Assembly: GCA_023078685.1 (NCBI GenBank)
Contig: JALGAS010000005.1
Location: 2,170,001-2,234,000, forward strand
Direction: 5' to 3'
Source: Neopestalotiopsis rosae
Taxonomy: Eukaryota > Ascomycota > Sordariomycetes > Amphisphaeriales > Sporocadaceae
Length of the DNA: 64,000 nt
In this document: piece by piece, positions 54,960 through 64,000 of the stretch
How the letters are laid out: each line of letters begins with the position of its first letter
How positions within the stretch are numbered: the stretch's first letter is position 1
Program-made: the position numbers and the translations under genes
The notes under the pieces: model-generated
Told to the model about the DNA's origin: nothing
The model's input: the letters and a program-made list of their open reading frames with translations, nothing else
Database searches by the model: none

Positions 54960-56588
54960 TCATATAGTCACTTCGCCGGTAAATAGTTGCCGCGGTCGCC
55001 ACAGACAAGGCTCTCCATCTAGTACTAGTCATTAAATTGAATCACTTCTAGACCAATAAAACGTACCAGTGCTTTCCTTCCAATGTGCAAGGAGACCAGC
55101 ACATCTCGCATTCATTGCAAAGGCCGTGAATATGTTTTGTTCGAACCCACTGCTTTGTGTTTAGCACAAGTTCCGGAAATTAAGCATAAAGGAAATTTAC
55201 AGTGCAGCATATACGAACGAGGAGTATAAGTCGGCATTAATGTTCAGCCCCCTCGCCGTGAAGTACGAATCAGTCGCAACTATGCGGTCAATCTCAAGGG
55301 CAACTTCAAGCAGAGGATTTTGTGACGTTGTAGCGCCAAGTTCAGTCATGAGAGAGCGAAGGTATTGGATTCTTGGATCAGCTGTGCGATAGACACGGTG
55401 ACCCACGCCCATGAGCCGACACTTCTTCTCTCGAACATCAGCAATGTGCTTCCTGACACCGCTCGCATTTCCCATCTGCTCAAATCGCTTGTATGCGAGA
55501 TCAATGGCACCAGCATGCAAAGGGCCGTTTGCAGAAGCTACACCTGCGACAAGTGCAGATATAGGATCGCTCAGACACGAGACGGCGTTCAAGAACGCAG
55601 CTGTAGAACTCGTCATTTCATGGTCGGCAAATAGTATCCAGATTTTGTTGAGTATGGACACCGTTTGCTTTTCAGGCACACCGCAGTGGTCCACTCGGCT
55701 CATCATGACAAGCAAGTTTTCGATCACTGAATGAGTGGGTTTGACATGCGGAACGAATGTTTTGTCTTGCTGGTGGCAATATGTTAGCGCGACAACTGTA
55801 GTAAAGGCGGCGATACTGTTGTAGACACCATCGTCGACTGCATCGGAGTTTTTCTGGGAAATTGAGTCTTTCCCATGCCTTAAATTCTTTTCCCGATACG
55901 ATGCTGCCCAGGCAGATAGGCCAGCAGCAATAATGAGATACGCTGGTGTATCTTTTCTATACGGTATCAGCAGCCATTCGATACGCAACGACTTTTCACC
56001 GGGCGATACGGGGGCAGACTTACTTGAAGGACTGGACCACATTTGTAACCGATTGGGAAGGAACCATGCAATTGGCAACTTTCCTCCTAAACGTCATTTT
56101 GGCATCCAAAGTAGGCAAAGATCCCCAGATCAGTAAATGTACGACGTCTTCGTAATCATGATGGGTGAACAAATGACCAATATGGTATTGACGATACTGC
56201 AGAATACCATGGTGGCCGTCACTAGGGGTTTGATTCGTTAAGCTCGTGGACAGCATATTCGCACTGATCGGTGATCATACATATATGTGATGTTGCTTTC
56301 TTTGACAGCGGTGTTTTTGAAGCCCGGATCAAGCAGCACCAGGCCTTTGGCTGCATGTTCTTGGCGGCTAGCCATGAGACCAAGAGGTGATATTTTCTGA
56401 AACTCCGCCGCCGAAACAGCATTGTGCCTAATTGGAATGCGATAGAACCGAAAGGTTCGCAGATCTGTGACCAAGAGCTTCTCGTGATCCAGGGTGCGAA
56501 GTAACGTTCTCAAAAGGTAACAACCGAGACTTAGCAAAAAGGTCAGGACAATGGCACTGAAAGGTGACATGTTGTCAATGGACTTCAT
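54960..56588 (-). CDS. Citrate synthase-like enzyme with N-terminal membrane anchor (alkylcitrate synthase candidate)
   Basis: Exons 56588-56281, 56221-56024, 55956-55201, 55149-55067 and 55018-54960 give 467 aa. The last two exons, outside any long open frame, supply the conserved C-terminus (GLLAHWKEST, LWRPRQLFTG). The core has LDPGFKNTAVKESNITYI, YEDVVHLLIWG and AAGLSAWAASY. Active-site residues are in place: His281 (DHEM), His316 (GPLHAGA), His355 (GVGHRVYRTADPR) and Asp411 (NADLYS). It condenses an acyl-CoA with oxaloacetate. Residues about 8-28 are hydrophobic, unlike the presequence of the Krebs-cycle enzyme. Such divergent copies act as alkylcitrate synthases in squalestatin- or maleidride-type pathways; no PKS or FAS is nearby, so this is inference. 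The final acceptor is ambiguous between 55024 and 55018 (both in frame). Confidence 0.85.
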
Positions 56589-57790
56589 CGTTCATGGATG
56601 GAAGAATGATGCTTGGGAGTAAAAGCGTCCTGGCCGGCCTTGCGAGACCGCAGTATAAACTTCAGATATTTGGCATGAAATTCTGTCGGAGTACGGGAAT
56701 GACTTGGAGATCTACTATGGTATCATGCCTAAAAAACGCAGCGGGGTAACAAAGCTCGACACAGATCGAACGACCGGAAATGACCCCCTGTAAGCATGAT
56801 AACCCACTGGTAAGGTATGCATCGCTTATCTTTCTTGTCATTTCTTCTCATCACTGTCTATCTGCAGGCATTTCAAAGTCTCCCAGATCCCACACGTTAA
56901 TCCTCAATCTACATTGTTGGTATGGCAGACGCGCATGACTTCAGTCGCGTTAATAATACAGCCGTGAGTCTTGCGACACGTGTACCTCATATCGCGACGA
57001 GTGTCGCCTTACTCTGCGTTCCAAGCATCCTTTTGGTGCGTCTCCGAACGTTGATCAAGCGGAAATCTGGCCTCATACTCATATTCGCCTTGAATGGGAT
57101 GCCGAAGATCGCTTCAAGACTGAGTGAGAAACCTCGGGATTCTTCGACGAGGCGACGATATCACCTGGCAGTAGCATGACGGATATTTTTGGAACACCAT
57201 TGAAATCACTTTGCTGTCATCGAAGAGTCACATCGGTGGTGGATATAAGAACATGAACTATTTGAGAGAATACTGACAATCCAGCATTTCAGGTGGTATA
57301 TTTTGGACGTACTGGAGGTCGAAAGCATCTAGCGGCAACAAAGTCAGCTTGGTGTCAAAAGAATTACAATTCGGAAAAGGGACAAAGGTGTATCGAAGGC
57401 TGTTGGACCCCTTGCGAAAGCAGCCCAAAGTAATTGGCAATGCCTCTGGGTTGTTGTGTCTCCAAAGATGAAGATCTGCACAAGCAACAATAAGAGGTCC
57501 TCATCTTTGATCGAAAGGAACGACGACGCTATGGCAAACAGGAGTCAAGTTTATCTTCTTGAGTTCTGCGCGGGGAAAGAATGATACTTGGATAGCTGAG
57601 AGACGGTCAGTTCCGAATCCTCGTTCTCTAGATTTGAATGCGTGATCTAAACATGAGTCGGGCTGGTATGCCTTTCTTCAGGCAGAGTGTCGCGCCATTT
57701 CGACTGTCTGAGATGTTGTCATGCACACGATCGCGCATGCTCCGTCGTGTCAAGACATCGCTCCGTTCCGCGATCGCGTAGGCATTTTCG

Positions 57791-57820
57791 CCAAGCACAG
57801 AGCCAAGCACAGAGCCAAGC
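57791..57820 (+). repeat. 12-bp tandem repeat, 2.5 copies
   Basis: The unit CCAAGCACAGAG starts at 57791 and 57803, with a half copy CCAAGC at 57815-57820. It is non-coding as far as I can tell. Confidence 0.85.
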
Positions 57821-58067
57821 AAGATGGCTGGGCGTTCTCCTCCTGTGCCAAGTCGATGTCCCCGCAGCATGCTTACGCGCCTTTGCCCACTCAGGCAGCT
57901 GACTATGCATGTCGCTATCATTCGCCTTCAATCAGGGACTTTGAGAGGGTGATGATGCTTGGATAAGCCGCTTTGCCTCCGAAAAGCCAAAGTGCGCAAT
58001 CTATGGCCGTGCTTGGCGATGGCAACATGAAGAAGCAAATTCTCTCAATTGCGCGGGGAGGTTTCCA

Positions 58068-58074
58068 TATATAA
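58068..58074 (+). promoter_or_regulatory. TATA box of the aminopeptidase gene
   Basis: TATATAA lies about 85 bp upstream of the ATG at 58155. Confidence 0.5.
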
Positions 58075-58154
58075 GCGAAGGATTTGATGGGGGAGGTATG
58101 CAGGTCTGGAATCTAGAAGTTCAGTGAGCATCCTGTCAATTGATAGAATTCATA

Positions 58155-59786
58155 ATGAGGCTCCCAAGCGCTTGTGTAACATTGTCCCTGCTGGCTGGCG
58201 TGCTCGCATTGTCAGCAGAGCAAAGCAAGCCAGCCGTCACCTCAGACGCCCTCCAAGAACTCATCACCCTCGAGGACTTGCTGGCTGGATCGCAGAAGCT
58301 TCAAGACTTTGCCGATGCCAATGGTGGAACTCGCGTCTTTGGCAGCGCCGGTCACAACCAGACGGTGGACTATCTGTTCGACACGTTGAATGCCCTCGAC
58401 TACTACGATGTGTTCAAGCAGCCGTTCGTGGAGCTCTTCTTTGAGGGAAACGCCACTCTCGCCGCGGATGGTGTTGACTATTCACCGGGTGTCATGAGCT
58501 ACAGCCCGTCGGGTACTGTCAGCGCGCCCCTGGTGTTGGTGTCCAACCTTGGGTGCGATGTGACGGATTTCCCAGCTGAGGTCTCGGGAAACATTGCCTT
58601 GATCTCGCGAGGCAACTGCACCTTTGCCATCAAGACCACGAATGCAAAGGCGGCCGGGGCTGTGGCTGCTGTCGTGTATAACAACATTGACGCAGCGTCT
58701 CTTACAGGCACCTTGGGAGGACCAAGTGACAATTTTGTGCCAGTCGTCGGTATAACTTTGGCGCAGGGAGACGACCTCATCAGTGCACTGGCCGAAGGCG
58801 AAGTGGTGGCAGACTTTAATGCGCAGTCGACTATTGAGAATCGAACAAACTTCAATGTTATTGCGGAAACGAAGACTGGCGACAAGGCTAATGTTCTCAT
58901 GCTCGGCGGCCACACCGACTCTGTAGCTGCTGGACCCGGTATCAATGATGACGGCTCGGGTACAATTGGCTCGCTCACGGTTGCGGTGGCTTTGTCGAAC
59001 TTTGCCATCAAGAACGCGGTGCGTTTTGGATTCTGGGGCGCGGAAGAGTGTAAGTGGAAGATCCTTGTTGGCAGTATCTGAAAATGCAACGAATACGGCT
59101 AATATTTCGCGATTTGAAAGACGGCAAGCTCGGTTCATACTATTATATGAAGCAGCTCAATACTTCTGAGGCCGAGGTTGCCAAAATTCGAGCATACCTC
59201 AACTTTGACATGGTAAGACATGACTTTGGGTGCCGTAACAAACTGCAGATGCTAACGCTTGCAAAAGATTGCTAGTCCCAACTACATGAACGGCATCTAT
59301 GATGGAGATGGCAGCGCATTCAATGTCAGCGGTCCCCCTGGCTCAGCCGACCTCGAAAAGACGTTCCAGGAATTCTTCCGGAGCAAGAATACCACGTCCG
59401 TAGCCGCCGAGTTCAGCGGTCGATCCGACTATGCCGCGTTCATTGAGAATGGCATCCCAGCTGGAGGCATCTTCACGGGGGCCGAGGGTATCAAGACGGC
59501 CGAGCAGGCCTTCCTCTTTGGCGGCGAGGCGGGCGTCGCATACGATGTCAACTACCACCAGGCAGGAGACACCATTGACAACCTCGCGCAAGATGCGTAC
59601 CTCCTCAACACAAAGGGCATAGCAGACGCCGTGGCAAAGTACGCGACCAGCTTCGACTCGCTGCCGGCAGTAGATCCTGCCCAAAGGAGAAAGGCAGCCG
59701 CAAAGACCAAGATGTTTAGCAAGGCAGCGACGGGTCATTCGCACTCACACTCGGGCCCCTGCGGACACGATCTTGATGTCGTGTGA
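58155..59786 (+). CDS. Secreted M28 aminopeptidase with PA domain (aminopeptidase Y/leucine aminopeptidase type)
   Basis: Exons 58155-59049, 59121-59212 and 59268-59786 give 501 aa. A signal peptide (MRLPSACVTLSLLAGVLALS) opens the protein. A protease-associated domain spans about 115-230, and the M28 zinc-peptidase domain follows. Co-catalytic zinc ligands and acid are visible: His253 (GGHTDS), Asp265 in NDDGSG, the Glu pair in WGAEE (297-298), Asp in LNFDM, and a late His in VNYHQAGDT. N-x-S/T glycosylation sites are frequent. The tail GHSHSHSGPCGHD is His-rich. It removes N-terminal residues from peptides in the vacuole or outside the cell; the lack of a propeptide-like extension and the family pattern favour secretion. 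It starts at 58155 because the frame upstream has no other ATG near the signal sequence. Confidence 0.92.
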
Positions 59787-61064
59787 CGCTGAAAACTAGT
59801 GGGAAAAGGTCTCGCAAGCCAAAAAATCACCTAGGTACACTACCGGCTCGGCGTACCTGGGCGTTATTCACTAAAAGGTTGGCGGCGGCAACAAAAGTGC
59901 AATAAAAGTTCTCTAAACATGACCCTTACCTTGTTTCCCTCTATAGTCTTCTTTCACGTGTGAAATTCTTCGCAACGCATATTTTGGGGTCTATTGTGCT
60001 CCATTAGTTTCGATGAAGTGGCAGAAAAAAGGTAATAGTGGCATTGGCGATTTGTCGCAAAGCTGCCAAGGCGCGTAGTGCGCCGCCACAGTGACCACTC
60101 GCTGAAAATCACCTACCGCATAGCACATGGTAAGGAGTCAGGACATGTCAGATCATGTTGCGGTCACACAATTGTCACTTGGAAGCTTAAAAAGAGGAAT
60201 GATGATCAAAGAGGGAAATCCGGTAGAAGGGAATCATATATGATCTAGAAGAACCTTCAGATGATTTGACGTGCCCGAAACACACGCGTCAACTGGTCAA
60301 TTGCACCAATATGCTACCTGGGTCCACATGCCATGCTTTCCTTCAGAGCCGATTAAAATTGACAAATCGACCGGCCCGCGTTTGGTCCCCTTCTCGACAG
60401 GAACAGCCTGCAAGTCTAAGTCAGGATGTCGGCACTTCAGGGTCACGGTTCCTTTGAGCAACAGGGCAGGTCCAAGAACATGGAACTATTTTGCGGGGTA
60501 AATAGCGTGGAACAGAAAAAAAGAAGGGTAGGAGTCCCCGTCGGAAGAGTGGTCTTCCATAATAAACTATTGAACGATGTGACACCACAAACGGGAATGA
60601 TCACCACCACTGCCGACTCTATTGCCCCTTCTGTCAGTAAGGGCGCAGAAATTTCAGCCAATGGGGCATCTTGCCGACCAGCTGGACCAAGCTGTATATG
60701 CAAGTCTCAACCCGGTAATTGTTATTCTGTAGTGTAAAGGAGGTTACTGCGAATGACACCCTGGTTCTCCATCAGGCGAACTGACCCGCATGCTGTCAGC
60801 TGCGCAGGACCCGGATCTGGTGGACGCCGTTGTCGATCGCATGCATTAAGGAATTAATTGACATGTCTTACTCAATTGTTGAACTCTTGGGTGGCCAAGA
60901 GAACGAGCCTCGGATGTCGCATTGCACATGGGTTCATGATATTTATAACATCGTGCCCTCGCACATGAGCACCATGTATCCGATTGCGAGTCTTGATCTC
61001 TATCGTCCTTGTGGCATTACCTGACACCTCATTATCAGTGATATTCCATATCGACTGATACAAA
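59787..61064. other. Intergenic, no supported gene
   Basis: About 1.3 kb between two plus-strand genes encoding secreted enzymes. Overlapping plus-strand frames near 60266-60737 show no domain and look like chance frames. No RNA gene is seen. Confidence 0.45.
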
Positions 61065-63417
61065 ATGCTCCTACGGGCAACCTTGTCTGCCTTGATCTTG
61101 GCCACAGAGATCCTTCCGACGTAGGTTTTCTTGTGTCATTGAAACAACAGACAGAGTACTGACTTGTCTCATGACTGCAGCGCGGCCACGGTAACACAAC
61201 GTCACAACCCAGTCTTGCCAAAACGGCAGACTCCAGACAGTGACTATGACTACGTCGTAGTCGGATCTGGACCGGGAGGAGGTCCCACAGCTGCGAATCT
61301 AGCACTCGCTGGCCACAAAGGTATGTTTGAGTTCTGATTCTAAGGTCGCAACAGTCTAACAATTGACGCTTAGTGCTCCTCATTGACGCCGGCGGTGATT
61401 CGGGCGATGCGCTCGTCGAGACGGTGCCCGTGCTCTTCCCATTTTCAACGGAATTTGCGGACACAGAGTGGGACTTCTTTGTCACTCGATCTTCAGATCC
61501 AGCTATACAGGCCCAGGACTCCATCACCTCGTATCGGCTGCCAGACGGTACCGTATATACTGGGCTTGATCCTCCAGCTGATGCCGTGGCCATCGGAACA
61601 CTATATCCGCGCGCCGGTACTCTAGGTGGCTGCTCTCGGCACAATGCTTTGATTGCCATCCGCGCCTTCGACAATGACTGGACGGTCGTGGCTGACAAGA
61701 CTGGCGATACGAGTTGGTCTGGAGCAACATTTCAAAGATTGTTCGAAAACATTGAACACTGCGATTATCTCCCCAACTCCATTGTTGGACACGGATTTGA
61801 TGGCTGGTTCTGGACAGAAGTGACCTCTCTACTCACTGCTGTGCAAGATCTCAAAGTCGTCAGCATTATTGTGGCTGCTGGTGCGGCACTTGGAAAAGGG
61901 TAAGTCAGCGCTCATCATTGGGGAAGGAGTTCATACTCCTTGATAGTGTGGTGGTAGCTAATGCGCTTCCAACAGTATTCTCGGAACCTTGATCGGCACG
62001 GTCGAGGGATTGGCAGAAATTCTGACCCAGGACGTCAACGCCCCGGGCCCAACCATTGCTACGGGCCCATTCCAGATTCCCCTCAGTATGAAGAATTCTG
62101 TCCGTGGTGGAGCGAGAGACCACATTTTGGAGGTTGCCAATGCCGTGAACTCAGACGGAAGCAGAAAGTATCAACTCGACATCAAACTGAACACTTTGGT
62201 CACGAAGATCCAGTTTGACCAGAGCAGCGACGTTCCCAGAGCCACTGGTGTAGAGTATCTCGAGGGGCAAAGCCTTTACCGCGCAGATCCGCGTTGGCCG
62301 AGCGCCAGTGTTTCTGGTAATGGTGTAGTCAATGCTTCCAAAGAGGTTATTATTGCTGGCGGAGCATTCAACACGCCCCAGATCCTGAAGCTGAGCGGTA
62401 TCGGACCTCGGGCTGAACTTGAGGACTTTGATATTCCGGTGATTGTCGACCTTCCTGGCGTTGGCGCCAATCTTCGTGGTAAGTCATACCAAATTCTTGC
62501 AGACGTTGCAGCTGGCAATCGCAGGCAATGGATCAAAAGCATGCTGACCTTGGACGCAGATCATATCGAAGTATCGGTCATTTCGCAGGCTTCGTCAAAC
62601 TTCAGTATCCTTGATGGCTGCACGTTGGCCCAGGGCTATCCCGAGGTCCCGGACCCCTGCTTGGAAAAGTACATGAACGGTGTCACCCAAACTGACAAGG
62701 GAGTATACGCAAGTAACGGTCTTGCAGTGGGTGTGTCTCTGCGCTCGAGTGCTGCAGATGCTAGTGACCCTGACCTCTGGGTGGTAAGCAAATTCCAATC
62801 CACATCTCTTGATCGTCGATAGGCGCCTGTAGAATATTAGCTTACGTGAGGAATTCTAGTACGGAGGCCCTGCCAACTTCCCTGGCTTCTACCCGCACTG
62901 GGCTGAAGCGGCTACTGCTGACCACATGCACTGGGTCTGGGTCAGTCTAAAGGCCAGCACCAAGAACCGCGGCGGTACCGTCAAGTTGGCTAGCAACGAT
63001 CCCCAGGATGTCCCCGTGATCGCATTCAACACGTTCGAGGACAGCCTCTCAGCCGATCAGGATCTGCAAGCCAGCTACGAGGGAATCAAGTATGCGAGAG
63101 ATGTCATGGACAAGGTGCTGCCATTGGACGGCACTTTCGAGGAGGTGACACCAGGCAGATCCGCCGCACCCACCGAAGACGACGTCAAAGACTACGTCAA
63201 GAAGCAGAGCTTTGGTCACCACGCATGCTGTACCGCAGCCATTGGCGGCGACGATGACGAGGGCGCCGTTCTGGACTCGGCTTTCAGGGTGCGCGGCACA
63301 ACCGGCCTCAGGGTCGTGGACGCCAGTGCCTTCCCGGTCGTTCCCGGCTTCTTCATTGCGCTCCCAACTTACCTGCTTGCTGAAAAGGCCAGTGAGGCCA
63401 TCTTGGCTGATGCTTAG
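61065..63417 (+). CDS. Secreted GMC oxidoreductase (FAD-dependent glucose-methanol-choline family)
   Basis: Exons 61065-61120, 61181-61320, 61374-61899, 61976-62478, 62560-62783 and 62860-63417 give 668 aa. A signal peptide (MLLRATLSALILATEILP) is followed by a possible Kex2 site LPKR. The FAD dinucleotide fold has YVVVGSGPGGGPTAANLA (Gly47-Gly53), then VLLIDAGG; GTLGGCSRHNALI is the GMC signature 1 region; AGGAFNTPQILKLSGIGP is signature 2. The C-terminus has FGHHACCTAAIG (catalytic His) and VVPGFFIALPTYLLAEKAS. I place an 81-nt intron at 62479-62559: it has no stop and is divisible by three, so it reads through, but removing it restores GANLRDHIEVSVI, the family pattern. The family oxidises alcohols or sugars, often as an H2O2 source; substrate unknown. 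Confidence 0.9.
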
Positions 63418-64000
63418 GCAAATTTATGATTGAGCAGACATCACGAGGCAACGATTATAGGCAAACAGTGGTACATGTACGGACCAATGGATGCGATAGC
63501 TTATGACAGTAATTAATATTAATGAAAGAATTTGCAACGAGTTGACTTTCCGAATTGTGATAGATTGAAGTCTGCTATTGGTATGTAACTCCTTGAGAGA
63601 ATTGAAGGAAGAGAATTGATCTTGCTTCGATAATTCGTATTTTTGGCGAGCATCGTCACGCTCAAGTTCATCGATCTCTGCAACAATTTCTGTATATTCC
63701 ATCTCCTTGTTACAGGTCGCCGAATCATAATTGAGGCTGCTCCATACGATGCCATCTGGGGAATCGGCTTCAGTTGGAAAGAAGGCAAGGACCAGCATGA
63801 GAGATGGGGACAAAATCTCCCCAGTCGCCTCCTGCTAGAGGATGAGTTGACCGAGTGTAGGGGATGGGAATTAAGCTGAAAATGAGAGGAAACACTAGAA
63901 AAGTGAGCAACAGAAAGAAATAGAAGAGAGAATAATATTATATTGAAAACCCCTGGGTCGGCCGAACATGTCGACTTGCACACGAGTCTTTCTGACCCTC
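63418..64000. other. Right edge, no supported gene
   Basis: Minus-strand frames at 63424-63813 and 63519-63983 overlap each other in different frames, without domain or splice support. A gene starting beyond the window cannot be excluded. Confidence 0.4.

Larger units (their letters stand above)
56589..58154. other. Divergent intergenic region with coding-like fragments
   Basis: About 1.6 kb between the citrate synthase (minus) and the aminopeptidase (plus). Between 56922 and 57450 the plus strand has protein-like segments in different frames, broken by stops (see findings). A 12-bp tandem repeat lies at 57791-57820. TATATAA at 58068 is the aminopeptidase core promoter. Confidence 0.4.

Noticed and set aside
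55135..55150. GGGTTCGAAC resembling a tRNA B box on the minus strand
   Set aside because: It lies inside exon 4 of the citrate synthase, where it encodes GFEQ, and no cloverleaf or A box surrounds it.
63519..63983. Overlapping minus-strand frames at the right edge
   Set aside because: Different frames compete, no domain or consensus junctions; the true context lies beyond the window.

Overview
The window reads as a gene-dense nuclear segment of a filamentous ascomycete (Pezizomycotina; Sordariomycetes is my guess, with low confidence). Genes carry one to five short introns of about 48-130 nt with fungal GTAAGT/GTATGT-type donors and YAG/AAG acceptors. HET-domain, DUF7730 and other Pezizomycotina-type families are present. 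I found no tRNA, rRNA, CRISPR array or intact transposon.

Left part, 0-13 kb: a probable drimane-type sesquiterpene synthase (HAD-like domain fused to a class II terpene cyclase domain, with DDxxE and DxDTT motifs) lies at 0.4-2.1 kb. It is followed by a conserved housekeeping block: histone N-alpha-acetyltransferase NAA40/Nat4, an LYRM2-like LYR protein, mitochondrial ribosomal protein bL36m, threonine deaminase Ilv1, respiratory supercomplex factor Rcf1 and the TLDc protein Rtc5. Four of these (LYRM2-like, bL36m, Ilv1, Rcf1) have mitochondrial roles in the known families.

Middle, 12.5-20.8 kb: a candidate small secondary-metabolite locus. An NRPS-like adenylation-thiolation-thioesterase enzyme of the type that dimerises aryl alpha-keto acids (TdiA/AtqA/MicA class) is flanked by two MDR-superfamily oxidoreductases. 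A gene-poor stretch of about 8.8 kb (20.8-29.5 kb) follows.

Right part, 29.5-64 kb: accessory genes. These are an AAAP amino-acid transporter, a fungal AAA+ ATPase, a small stand-alone CxxC zinc-knuckle protein with an acidic tail, a DUF7730-like protein with a poly-Glu tract, a HET-domain protein, a SAM methyltransferase, an F-box-like protein, a small cysteine-rich three-exon gene of unknown function, an aldo-keto reductase, a large protein with a STAND/HeLo-like N-terminus, an extra citrate synthase with an N-terminal hydrophobic anchor (alkylcitrate-synthase candidate), a secreted M28 aminopeptidase and a secreted GMC oxidoreductase.

All exon/intron models were built by hand from splice consensus, reading-frame continuity and remembered family conservation. 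Each multi-exon CDS given here sums to a whole number of codons. Several genes (LYRM2-like, the last exons of bL36m and citrate synthase, the first exon of Rtc5, an in-frame GMC intron) only become visible once introns are removed.
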